Shown here in pieces: positions 1-7,140 of a stretch of DNA of 12,621 nt. The stretch is from Candidatus Hydrogenedentota bacterium (GTDB lineage: Bacteria; Hydrogenedentota; Hydrogenedentia; Hydrogenedentiales; GCA-2746185). The number at the start of each line of letters is the position of its first letter. Within the stretch, counting starts at the first letter, position 1. Made by a program: the position numbers and the translations under genes. The DNA lies in contig DTSJ01000175.1 of NCBI GenBank assembly GCA_012965445.1, positions 1 to 12,621 of the forward strand, given 5' to 3'. Under the pieces are notes generated by a model that did no database searches, was not told the DNA's origin, and saw nothing but the letters and a program-made list of their open reading frames with translations.

Positions 1-335
1 CAACCTATTCAACCCCTATTACAGTCCAAATAGGTCTAAAAGTACAATAGATAACGCCCAACTCAAATAACACCTCCAAAACCAACCCCGACCATCCATC
101 AAACCCAATCAAAAAAAATTGCGCATCCCAAACCAGACAAAAAACCCTCAATCCACCCCCAGGATACCCTCGGCACCCGCAAACAACGCCCAATATGAAG
201 GTCACTTGGCCCCCGCGCTATTCACGATCTTCCCCTATTGTCCGCAACGACTTTCCAAATTCCCTCCATTCTATTTTTTCATATGCTTTTCGTATATCAT
301 GGAGATACGGAGACCAAAGGAAACCCGACCACGCC
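1..335. other. Leading non-coding stretch, G-poor
   Basis: I see no convincing gene here. The first 180 bases contain about 67 C but only about 15 G on the + strand, with A and C runs, so short ORFs on either strand give low-complexity proteins without recognisable motifs. The frame of the following gene is open back to an ATG at 195, but those extra 47 residues are polar and sit in front of a clear signal peptide, so I treat them as untranslated. A TATGCT at 282-287 could be a -10 element for the downstream gene, but I find no good -35 at the right distance. Confidence 0.5.
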
Positions 336-3300
336 ATGTTTCATTCGATTCGCACCGGATCAACCCTTTGCGCACTCGCGCTGTGCTCTGGCATCCACGT
401 CACTGCTGCCGCCGACCCGCTTCTGGTTATCACCAAAGGTATATCCGCGCAGCGCACGCCCACCGGCACCTATGTACACGGTGTCGATATCGATATCGGC
501 CAGGCTACCCAGGGGGTTCTCATCTCCGATCAGGAATGGAATTCTTTCCTGTCCTTCAACCACGATTTCAGTCAGGCCGCTACCATCGGCATAATGCAGC
601 GGGCCAGCGCCGCGCCGGATACAGATCCGGGAAATCCCTACCCGCTCATCCTGGACCTTGCTCCCTTGCAGGCAAACACGCCCCTATACTCCCCGGATGA
701 AGATGTCATCGCCAATTTCTGGGGTCGCGATCCGGAACTCAATCAGGACCTCTTGTGTACCGTCTACCAGAGTTCCGGACAGAACAGACTCACGTACGAC
801 GTAAACGGAAAAATCATCTCCGTACCCCTGTCCGGTATACCCCTGTTCGCTCTGCCGGCAAAAGACGGAACGTCCGCAGCGATCATCCTGCGGGCGCTGG
901 ACCAGGCACACTATACCGTTCAATTGTGCGAACTCGGCGGCAGACGCCGAATCGGGAAAGCGATACCCTTAACGGTGGAACATCCGGGCTTCGGCACCCG
1001 CGCCCATGCTGCACTCATCTCAAACACTGGTCGCTACCTCTACGTCGCGTTTTCCGGTTACGTCCTCGGCGAACCAGACGGAAAACGCAATTCCTGGATA
1101 CAAGCAATCGATCTAATCGACTCAACGCCGATGCCCGAACCCATAACCATCGAAGGTACACTCGTCGGTTCCAATACGGCGCTCGTCGCCGGAGCAGACG
1201 ATTCGTGTTGGGTCCTCAGCCATACCACGGGGCGCTCACATGCCTTCGCGGCAAACATTGAAGTAGACGACAACGCATTGCGCTCCGCCGCCGCCTTCAC
1301 CTACTCAGGCGTCAACTCCCCCCTTCAGGTATCGGTCAACCCAGATACGCTGCACACAGCGATCGGGATCGGACAAAAAATCGAGCTCTACGACGAAAAT
1401 CACGCCCCGTACAAAACACTTTCCTTCGAGGATACCGTTACGGCACTGTACTGGACAGACGATCGCCTCATCCTGGGTATTGCCAACAAGCTGCAAAGCG
1501 TCAGTTCCGATACCGGTAGCACTGAGAATACAATCTCCTTGCCCACCGGTATCATCACCCACATACAACGACACCCCGGCGTCAAACAGGGTCAACACAT
1601 AGTCAACACCATGTCAGCACCACGTCAAATGCGCTCAATTGTCTTCAGCGAAGACCGAATTGGTATCGAACGATTCGCAATCGGCATCCCCGACACCCAA
1701 ATAGACGCCCTTCGCGCCGATACCCCCTATCTCCCGACCTGGCTTAGACTTAGGACCTCCCCCGGCACTGACGCAGGCATCACAATCTCCGTAAATCCCG
1801 AAAATTTCATGCAAGATTCCAACTCAAAACACACAATAATGCTCCAGATCGGAACTTCAAACACACTCTTCCAAATAAAAATAAATCCCGTCGACACCCT
1901 CTGCTCATCCATACTCTGGGTGCGCAATCCAGAAGATCATCCCCTCTCCGTTCTGAGCGAAAACCCGCTAAACCCATTCGCCCGAATCGCCGCCCATCTA
2001 CTAGCCCACCCCCTGTCATATACCGTTCAGGAAATAGCCGGACCAACCGACATTGACATCGACAGGTTCACGACTCTCGTCCTCCCATCAGCTTCTGCAG
2101 AATACGGAATCTTTACAAACCAGACTCTGCTGGACTACCTGTCCCGCGGGGGAACAATCCTCTACCTGGCACACACGCCCTCCTTCCCAGACAACAACTC
2201 CAGCGGACGCTGGCTAGAGGCACTCGGCATGCAGCTAGACGCGAATTCGGAACTGAACGGACAATACATTACCGACACAAAAGAGGGATTTATGCGTCAC
2301 CGGAAAATCGTACAATTCCGTAGTGGTACTGTCATTAAAGCTGCTGACACGAATGGCAATCTCGCATTCGAAAGTACGAACGGCCTCTCTGCCGTCGCTG
2401 CCACACGCTCCTATGGACTCGGAAGCGTCATCGCATTCGCGTCGTCCACCCCTTTCGAAAACGAAGCTCTCACAGACCCCCGGAATCTTCGATTCGTTGA
2501 AAGCATCTTTCGCCACTTTGCTGACACTTCAGCCCACCGTCCGGACCTGGACGGAGATGGCATCCCGGACAACATCGAAGACGAAAATCGCAATCAAAAG
2601 TACGATCCCGGCGAGACGCATTTCGCTCTCGCGGATACCGACGGAGACGGAATACTTGACGGATTCGAGGACCACAACCAGAACGGAATCGTCGATGATA
2701 TCGAAACGAACCCGCTCCTCAGCGACACTGACGACGATGGAATTGCCGATGCCGCAGACAAACACCCGCTACCTCCGTCTGGTACACCCTATCTGGCTGC
2801 TATCGATCCAGCTTTTATGCCCGCAGAAGGAAGCAGGAACATCCTGATCCATGGACGAAACCTCACCCCAAACAGCCAAATCTGGTTCGGAGACCAGATA
2901 TCCCCTGACATCCGGCTCCTCAGCCGCCGTCAGCTTTACGCAGTCGTTCCCCCGAAAGCCGCTTCCAGTTCGGACCGGATAAGCATCGAAGTTCGAGACT
3001 CAGATTTCGATGTCCCCTCCACACTTGACGAAGCATTTACATACCGACCCCGTACCAACGTGAAAATGACCCTGAAAGCCATCAATCAGGTTCGCGTCCA
3101 ATATGGTGTCTACCAATTATTCTTAAGTGCGTCCCTTGATGACACCCTTGTTCATATCGACCAGGCCAGCGTTATCGTCGAAGTAACGCCCCCGGAAGCA
3201 ATCGAATACCTCGGCATCGTCCCAGGTGAAGCAGTCTCAAACTCTCGGCAGAAAATGCGATTACTCGTGCTCGAAAAAGGACGTATACGCGTTACTCTGG

Positions 3301-3509
3301 ATGAACCGAATCACTTCAAGCGAGGTTCTCCCCTGTTCCAGATTCAGTGCAGAGTAAACATGCTCACCAAACCGTCTACCCAATTTCACCTCTACATCGT
3401 TGACAAACAGCTGAGAACACCGTACCAAGGATCCGTGGATTCCCTGGATCCAACCGAAATCCATTACGACTTCAAGTCGAATGCGCAGATACCCATGTTT
3501 ACCGAGTAG
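336..3509 (+). CDS. Large secreted multidomain protein with TSP3-like calcium repeats and IPT/TIG domain
   Basis: Predicted exported protein of 1057 residues, function unknown. I start it at ATG 336 because residues 1-26 then form a signal peptide (basic HSIR, hydrophobic LCALAL, Ala-rich end near TAAAD). Residues about 30-450 look like repeated beta blades (YLYVAFSG, SCWVLSHTTG, IELYDENHAPY), probably a propeller. About 466-530 resembles a BACON-type sandwich (PTWLRLRTSPGT, ISVNPENF). About 535-728 resembles a class I glutamine-amidotransferase-like fold (LLDYLSRGGTILYLAHTP; YGLGSVIAFASSTPF). Residues 737-808 are Asp-rich TSP3-like calcium repeats (DLDGDGIPD, DTDGDGILDG, DTDDDGIADA). About 818-902 is an IPT/TIG domain, followed by a further sandwich, perhaps cohesin-like. 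No sortase or transmembrane anchor is visible at the C-terminus. The ribosome binding site is weak (AAAGGA well upstream). The domain calls come from reading patterns; TSP3 and TIG are the surest. Confidence 0.75.
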   Translation: MFHSIRTGSTLCALALCSGIHVTAAADPLLVITKGISAQRTPTGTYVHGVDIDIGQATQGVLISDQEWNSFLSFNHDFSQAATIGIMQRASAAPDTDPGNPYPLILDLAPLQANTPLYSPDEDVIANFWGRDPELNQDLLCTVYQSSGQNRLTYDVNGKIISVPLSGIPLFALPAKDGTSAAIILRALDQAHYTVQLCELGGRRRIGKAIPLTVEHPGFGTRAHAALISNTGRYLYVAFSGYVLGEPDGKRNSWIQAIDLIDSTPMPEPITIEGTLVGSNTALVAGADDSCWVLSHTTGRSHAFAANIEVDDNALRSAAAFTYSGVNSPLQVSVNPDTLHTAIGIGQKIELYDENHAPYKTLSFEDTVTALYWTDDRLILGIANKLQSVSSDTGSTENTISLPTGIITHIQRHPGVKQGQHIVNTMSAPRQMRSIVFSEDRIGIERFAIGIPDTQIDALRADTPYLPTWLRLRTSPGTDAGITISVNPENFMQDSNSKHTIMLQIGTSNTLFQIKINPVDTLCSSILWVRNPEDHPLSVLSENPLNPFARIAAHLLAHPLSYTVQEIAGPTDIDIDRFTTLVLPSASAEYGIFTNQTLLDYLSRGGTILYLAHTPSFPDNNSSGRWLEALGMQLDANSELNGQYITDTKEGFMRHRKIVQFRSGTVIKAADTNGNLAFESTNGLSAVAATRSYGLGSVIAFASSTPFENEALTDPRNLRFVESIFRHFADTSAHRPDLDGDGIPDNIEDENRNQKYDPGETHFALADTDGDGILDGFEDHNQNGIVDDIETNPLLSDTDDDGIADAADKHPLPPSGTPYLAAIDPAFMPAEGSRNILIHGRNLTPNSQIWFGDQISPDIRLLSRRQLYAVVPPKAASSSDRISIEVRDSDFDVPSTLDEAFTYRPRTNVKMTLKAINQVRVQYGVYQLFLSASLDDTLVHIDQASVIVEVTPPEAIEYLGIVPGEAVSNSRQKMRLLVLEKGRIRVTLDEPNHFKRGSPLFQIQCRVNMLTKPSTQFHLYIVDKQLRTPYQGSVDSLDPTEIHYDFKSNAQIPMFTE

Positions 3510-3516
3510 CAAAAAA

Positions 3517-4266
3517 ATGTGTACACTTACCCTGAAAACTCTGACTTCCCCGATCTTTTGCAAAGAATGTGGCATTCGTCTGTTGACGAACGAAAACGGT
3601 TTTTTCTGCCCGACATGTTGGGAACTCCCGACGCGAATTCAGCCGCCATTCTGCTCAGTCTGCGGAAAGCCCCACCCCAGAACCGTAGGCTTCGGTGTAC
3701 CCGAAAACTACCCCTGCAGTGCTTGCAATACCCGAACAGAACGCCCCCCATATCGCCATATTTTTGCCCCGACTGTTTACGAAGGTGCCGCAGCCGAGGC
3801 CGTAAAGATCCTCAAATTTCACGAACGAAAATGGGTTCTTGACCCCATGGTCGAGCAGATACAACAATTTGTGATCACTACGATGGACACTGATCACTAT
3901 ACTGTGATCGCACCCGTACCCTTGCATCCAGTGCGATTGCGAGATCGCGGGTTCAATCAGGCACAACTACTGGCCGAATCCCTCTCCGGTCTGTTTCCAC
4001 ATGCACCCCTGACTACTGCACTAACAAGAATTCGCCCGACTCGCACGCAGAGCCGACTCAACGATCCGCAGGATCGACAAGACAACGTGCGCGGGGCTTT
4101 CGCCGTAGATCGAGAAGTCGATTTTACGGGTCACAGAATACTGCTGATTGACGACGTCGTGACGACCGGTGGTACAGTAGCCGAATGTTCGAAGGCACTC
4201 CTGCGTGCCGGCGCAAAACACGTAGACATCCTCGCCTTCGCACTGGCGCTAGGACAACACACTTAA
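3517..4266 (+). CDS. comF: ComF family phosphoribosyltransferase-like protein
   Basis: A 249-residue protein with the layout of ComF/GntX proteins: an N-terminal zinc-knuckle region and a type I phosphoribosyltransferase domain. Cysteine pairs lie at C15/C18, C31/C34, C46/C49 and C67/C70. The basic RDRGFNQAQLLAESL motif follows APVPLHPVRLR, and the PRPP-binding loop is at residues 212-219 (DDVVTTGG) after the strand HRILLI. In naturally competent bacteria ComF acts in DNA uptake on the cytoplasmic side; in most others its substrate is not known. The start at 3517 lies 7 nt after the preceding stop and has only a weak ribosome binding site (GAG at 3504-3506), so translational coupling is likely. 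An in-frame ATG at 3481 would overlap the upstream gene and has no ribosome binding site. No other competence gene is in view, so a role in transformation is not implied. Confidence 0.92.
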   Translation: MCTLTLKTLTSPIFCKECGIRLLTNENGFFCPTCWELPTRIQPPFCSVCGKPHPRTVGFGVPENYPCSACNTRTERPPYRHIFAPTVYEGAAAEAVKILKFHERKWVLDPMVEQIQQFVITTMDTDHYTVIAPVPLHPVRLRDRGFNQAQLLAESLSGLFPHAPLTTALTRIRPTRTQSRLNDPQDRQDNVRGAFAVDREVDFTGHRILLIDDVVTTGGTVAECSKALLRAGAKHVDILAFALALGQHT

Positions 4267-4292
4267 CATCCATCACGATTATAGAGTACAAT
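4263..4292 (+). promoter_or_regulatory. Candidate sigma-70 promoter of the small Cys protein
   Basis: TTAACA (4263-4268), an 18-base spacer and TACAAT (4287-4292). The -35 element overlaps the comF stop codon. The predicted transcript would start near 4299 and leave a leader of about 35 nt containing the AAGAAAGG ribosome binding site at 4317-4324. Confidence 0.4.
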
Positions 4293-4333
4293 AAACCGAT
4301 ACAGACTGAACTCGAGAAGAAAGGCCTTACGAT

Positions 4334-4558
4334 ATGGCACTCAAAGAATGTTTCGGACAACTTGCGAATCTGTCGATTTCCTTCAACAACAGTACCCAGA
4401 AACATTATCTCCGCCAAGACGACGTGAAACTGCGGGAATGCGACGAGTGCAGCCTGTTCAACAAATGCATGTTCCTGCGCTACAACGCCCTGATGAAAGA
4501 AATGCTCGAAATCATCGATGAAAATGTCGGATCAGACAAAACCCGCAGACTCGGCTAG
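4334..4558 (+). CDS. Small Cys-containing hypothetical protein
   Basis: A 74-residue protein that I do not recognise. It has a strong ribosome binding site (AAGAAAGG at 4317-4324, 9 nt before the ATG) and a plausible promoter of its own, which supports it being a real gene. The N-terminal half is polar (FGQLANLSISFNN). The centre has four-cysteine potential: C6, then C36, C39 and C45 in the pattern CDECSLFNKC, directly followed by an amphipathic helix (FLRYNALMKEMLEIIDE). CxxCx5C next to a helix would suit a small zinc- or iron-sulfur-binding adaptor, but three or four cysteines alone do not prove metal binding. No signal peptide or membrane segment is seen, so it should be cytoplasmic. It is convergent with the next gene, with 27 nt between the two stops. 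Confidence 0.7.
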   Translation: MALKECFGQLANLSISFNNSTQKHYLRQDDVKLRECDECSLFNKCMFLRYNALMKEMLEIIDENVGSDKTRRLG

Positions 4559-4585
4559 TCCTGGAACCGTGCCCGCCGCTTACCC

Positions 4586-4774
4586 CTACTTAATATCCGC
4601 TGTAAATCGTTTAATCAAGCCTGATATCCCCCGAATCTCTTTGAGCTTCGGATTCACCAGCTCAAACTGACGTAGTTTTCGTTTTGCTTCCGTTTCACTG
4701 AAAGCTACCACCGTACCCTGCTCAATAGCATCCTCTCGCTGTGGAATTACTACCGTGTATTTGTATACCGACAC
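4586..4774 (-). CDS. Small GspF-N-like stand-alone domain protein (GTG start)
   Basis: A 62-residue protein from the GTG at 4774: it begins VSVYKYTVVIPQRED (with V as initiator Met) and continues with GTVVAFSETEAKRKLRQFEL. The pattern Y-x-Y-T-V, a G-T-V-x-A strand, then S-E-T-E-A-x-x-K-L is the beta-beta-alpha start of the N-terminal domain of GspF/PilC inner-membrane proteins, here without the membrane part. I choose GTG 4774 because AAGAAAGGG (4789-4781) lies 6 nt upstream and because the domain begins exactly there. An in-frame GTG at 4867 also has a ribosome binding site (AGGA, 6 nt away) and would add 31 residues (MICYRLFLNPFRN...) that fit no domain; an ATG at 4798 lies between them. 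The similarity is at pattern level only. The ending GLIKRFTADIK is unexplained. Confidence 0.6.
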   Translation of the reverse strand: MSVYKYTVVIPQREDAIEQGTVVAFSETEAKRKLRQFELVNPKLKEIRGISGLIKRFTADIK

Positions 4775-4780
4775 ATTCAA

Positions 4781-4789
4781 CCCTTTCTT
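4781..4789 (-). promoter_or_regulatory. Ribosome binding site deciding the GTG start
   Basis: On the - strand AAGAAAGGG is followed by TTGAAT and then GTG (4774-4772). This optimal spacing supports the short form of the GspF-N-like protein over the longer in-frame form starting at GTG 4867. Confidence 0.5.
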
Positions 4790-4906
4790 CAAGAACATCC
4801 CATATTGCAAGACCGCTGAGTTTGCCCAATTTCTGAACGGATTTAAAAACAGACGGTAGCAAATCACAATTTATCCTAAATTAGCAATAGAAGTTCTCCG
4901 ATCACT

Positions 4907-4934
4907 ATTATAGTTTTTAGCACTTCGGTGTCCG
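4907..4934 (-). promoter_or_regulatory. Candidate promoter for the GspF-N-like gene
   Basis: Read on the - strand: CGGACA (4934-4929), a 16-base spacer and a perfect TATAAT (4912-4907). Transcription would begin near 4900, about 33 nt before GTG 4867 and about 125 nt before GTG 4774. It points away from the LAB_N gene, so the 4868-5019 gap acts as a divergent promoter region. Confidence 0.42.
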
Positions 4935-4977
4935 TCCCGCAATCACCCTTCGCAATAGCACATTGACCTACCAAACT

Positions 4978-5007
4978 TTGCGATCATCTACGCTCCTCAT
5001 CTATACT
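4978..5007 (+). promoter_or_regulatory. Candidate promoter for the LAB_N/GlmU-like operon
   Basis: TTGCGA (4978-4983), an 18-base spacer and TATACT (5002-5007). The start point would be near 5014. That is very close to the TTG codon at 5020 and fits better with translation from GTG 5041 or GTG 5059. A TTGACC at 4963-4968 is nearby but has no -10 at the right distance. Confidence 0.35.
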
Positions 5008-5019
5008 TAAGTTGCTCTA

Positions 5020-5736
5020 TTGATTCGACTTATACTTCAAGTGCCGGGACACCTTTCGGTGGGCGACGATTATTCACAGATAGCCGTAACTGCACTCGGC
5101 GTGACGGCGGCTTCCATTTTCTACGGCAGATTCATCGTTCAATGGGTCGCCTCGGAGTATCAGAAAAAGAGCGTTATGCCCACTCTGTTCTGGTATATGA
5201 GTGCCGTCGGGTCTGTGATGCTGCTCACATTCGGCATTCTTGACCAATCCCTGCTGGGCATCATCGGCCAAAACATCAACGTCGTCATCTACGGGCGCAA
5301 TATCGTCCATATCTGGCGCGAACGCGGTACGCTGACGCCAATGACGTCGGCGATTCTGCATCTCACCATGTTTACCATCGCGGCTGTAGGACTCTTTTTC
5401 GTGGTCCGCTTCGCTTATCTCGAGTGGGGAACGCAAAATGAGAAGGGCTCGGCAGAATCAAAAATCGGATGGGCCTGGCTCGCCGTCGGACTGCTGGGAC
5501 AAGCCCTGTTCGCGTTACGTTTCATCCTCCAATGGATCACGACAGAGAAACATAAGCGCAGCATCGTTCCGAATATTTTCTGGATCATCAGCCTGATAGC
5601 GGCGCTTCTTCAATGCTCAGCATTTGTTCAACGTGAAAAATGGATATTTGCGATTGGCATGGCCATTACAGTATTGATCTACAGTCGGAATATTTGGTTC
5701 GTATACTGGAAAAAAGAAGCACCTGCACAAACCTGA
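5020..5736 (+). CDS. Duplicated LAB_N membrane protein (lipid-A-disaccharide synthase N-terminal-like)
   Basis: An integral membrane protein of up to 238 residues made of two LAB_N domains. The family signature occurs twice: RFIVQW (37-42), S51, P54, FW (57-58) and IYGRN (90-94), then RFILQW (167-172), S181, P184, FW (187-188) and IYSRN (220-224). All these positions are offset by exactly 130 residues. Each repeat has about three hydrophobic segments, and a single hydrophobic segment (about 111-134) joins them, giving 3+1+3. LAB_N occurs as small stand-alone proteins and at the N-terminus of some lipid A disaccharide synthases, so a role with envelope lipids or lipid-linked sugars is the family-based expectation, not shown here. 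The most upstream start is TTG 5020; GTG 5041 and GTG 5059 (GGGA 9 nt upstream) are good alternatives. It lies 35 nt before the GlmU-like gene, probably in one operon. Confidence 0.85.
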   Translation: MIRLILQVPGHLSVGDDYSQIAVTALGVTAASIFYGRFIVQWVASEYQKKSVMPTLFWYMSAVGSVMLLTFGILDQSLLGIIGQNINVVIYGRNIVHIWRERGTLTPMTSAILHLTMFTIAAVGLFFVVRFAYLEWGTQNEKGSAESKIGWAWLAVGLLGQALFALRFILQWITTEKHKRSIVPNIFWIISLIAALLQCSAFVQREKWIFAIGMAITVLIYSRNIWFVYWKKEAPAQT

Positions 5737-5771
5737 TCTGGGCAGTGCGCATGTAGAAAAGGAACTGCGTT

Positions 5772-6965
5772 ATGAAAGCGGTACTCTTTGCAGCCGGAAA
5801 ATCCACGCGAACACATCCCCTCACGCTCACCCGACCCAAGCCCCTGCTCCCCGTGGCAAACAAACCGATCGTCCTGCATCTGCTCCAGGCGCTGCCGAAA
5901 GTCATCGACGAGGTTGTTCTCGTCGTAGGGTATCGCCATGAAATGATTAGAGAATTACTCGGCGATACCTTCGGTGGCCTAAGAATTCGATACGTCATGC
6001 AGGAAGAACAAAAAGGCACCGGTCACGCCCTCCTGCAGTGCAAGAACGTCATCGACGAACCGTTTCTCGCCTTCAACGGAGACGATATTTATCACAGCGA
6101 CGACATTGCGGTCCTGGCAGGCCTCGATCAAGGCGCGCTCTGCAAAACAGTACCCGACCCTGCAAGATTCGGAGTCTTTGTAGTCGACGGAAACAACCTA
6201 ATAGAAGAAGTAATCGAAAAACCACAAACACCAGTGTCCGATCTCGCAAACATAGGTGCCTACAAACTGACTCCCGAAATCTTCAAAATACTCCATCAAA
6301 CTCCCGCCTCCTCCCGCGGCGAAATCGAAATCACCTCCGCTATTCAGGAACTCGCCGGGCAAGTCCCTTTCAAAGCCGCGCCCATCAATGGGCACTGGTT
6401 GTCTATCGGGTATCCCTGGGATTTGCTCGACGCAAACGCGGCACTCCTCGAAAATCTCCTGGGAGAGATCCTGGGCGAGGTGTCCCCCGCAGCACATATC
6501 ACGGGGACAGTGTCGATCGGGCGCAATACCGTCATCCGTCCCGGCGTAGTCATTGACGGCCCTGCAGTCATCGGCGAGAACTGCACCATCGGGCCCAACG
6601 CCTGGATTCGATCCAACTCCGCTATAGGAGACAACTGCAAAATCGGCCAGGGCTCGGAGATAAAGGGTTCCATCCTTATGAACGGTGCAAGAGTACCCCA
6701 TCTCAGCTACGCGGGCGACAGCATCCTCGGCGAAGAGGTAAACCTCGGTTGCGGAACAGTCACTGCGAACTTCCGCCACGACGGGAAAAATCACGCCTCA
6801 TTCGTCAAAGGCGAACTCATCGACACCGGTCGCCGCAAGCTTGGAGCAATTTTCGGCGACCACGTTCACACCGGCATCAATACCTCAATCTATCCAGGCC
6901 GAAAACTATGGCCTCATACATCGACACTCCCCGGCGAAGTCGTCAAAATGGACATCGGTTCATGA
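5772..6965 (+). CDS. GlmU-like bifunctional sugar-1-phosphate nucleotidyltransferase / left-handed beta-helix acyltransferase
   Basis: A 397-residue cytoplasmic enzyme likely to make a UDP- or dTDP-activated sugar, perhaps UDP-N-acetylglucosamine. Residues 1-230 are a nucleotidyltransferase: AAGKSTRTHPLT with RPKPLLPV (7-28), EEQKGTGHAL (78-87), FNGDDIY (101-107) with the metal-binding Asp, and EKP (149-151). Residues about 240-390 are a left-handed beta-helix with hexapeptide repeats (VSIGRNTVIRPG, AVIGENCTIG). H310 in VPHLSYAGDS lines up with the catalytic His of GlmU, followed by GCGTVTANFRHDGK and GRRKLGAIFGDHVHTGIN. This C-terminal form resembles the archaeal-type enzymes more than E. 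coli GlmU. The activation loop reads GKSTR, with Ser where Gly is usual. The ATG has AAAAGGA (5757-5763) 8 nt upstream. Substrates cannot be fixed from sequence alone. Confidence 0.9.
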   Translation: MKAVLFAAGKSTRTHPLTLTRPKPLLPVANKPIVLHLLQALPKVIDEVVLVVGYRHEMIRELLGDTFGGLRIRYVMQEEQKGTGHALLQCKNVIDEPFLAFNGDDIYHSDDIAVLAGLDQGALCKTVPDPARFGVFVVDGNNLIEEVIEKPQTPVSDLANIGAYKLTPEIFKILHQTPASSRGEIEITSAIQELAGQVPFKAAPINGHWLSIGYPWDLLDANAALLENLLGEILGEVSPAAHITGTVSIGRNTVIRPGVVIDGPAVIGENCTIGPNAWIRSNSAIGDNCKIGQGSEIKGSILMNGARVPHLSYAGDSILGEEVNLGCGTVTANFRHDGKNHASFVKGELIDTGRRKLGAIFGDHVHTGINTSIYPGRKLWPHTSTLPGEVVKMDIGS

Positions 6966-7019
6966 TTTCGACAGCAAACGTAAACTATCTAAGTCATTTT
7001 ACTGATTTGGTTTAGAAAT

Positions 7020-7041
7020 AGCGGCGACCGCTCCTCTTTTT
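7020..7041 (+). terminator. Probable intrinsic terminator after the GlmU-like gene
   Basis: A short perfect hairpin, AGCGG-CGA-CCGCT (7020-7032), is followed by CCTCTTTTT. The 5-bp stem is short but GC-rich and the T tract begins 3-5 nt later. It lies 55 nt after the stop codon and directly before the next promoter. Confidence 0.45.
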
Positions 7042-7042
7042 C

Positions 7043-7071
7043 TTGACGCGTATCCCTATTGATCGTATACT
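7043..7071 (+). promoter_or_regulatory. Near-consensus sigma-70 promoter of the coiled-coil MshEN gene
   Basis: TTGACG (7043-7048), a 17-base spacer and TATACT (7066-7071). This is the best promoter match in the window. The start point would be near 7078, leaving a leader of about 60 nt with TAGGA (7126-7130) 10 nt before ATG 7141. Confidence 0.65.
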
Positions 7072-7140
7072 CCTCACACTGCTACGCATGAGGAAACAGA
7101 CCTTAAATATGGTTTTGCTTCCGAATAGGATGAACTGTCC

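Noticed and set aside
5..205. A 66-codon open frame on the - strand at the left end
   Set aside because: It is a Gly/Val/Phe-rich translation of a C/A-rich stretch, with no domain and no convincing ribosome binding site.
195..335. Upstream extension of the first large gene to ATG 195
   Set aside because: It would put 47 polar residues in front of a clear signal peptide starting at 336, so the shorter start is preferred.
3481..3516. ComF start at ATG 3481
   Set aside because: It overlaps the preceding gene by 29 nt, has no ribosome binding site, and adds 12 residues not expected before the zinc-knuckle region.
4918..4931. A small hairpin with a TTCG loop (GCAC-TTCG-GTGT)
   Set aside because: There are only three to four base pairs and no T tract follows in either direction; it falls inside a candidate promoter spacer and is probably chance.
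6198..6794. A 198-codon open frame on the - strand within the GlmU-like gene
   Set aside because: It is antisense to a well-supported enzyme and has no motif of its own.
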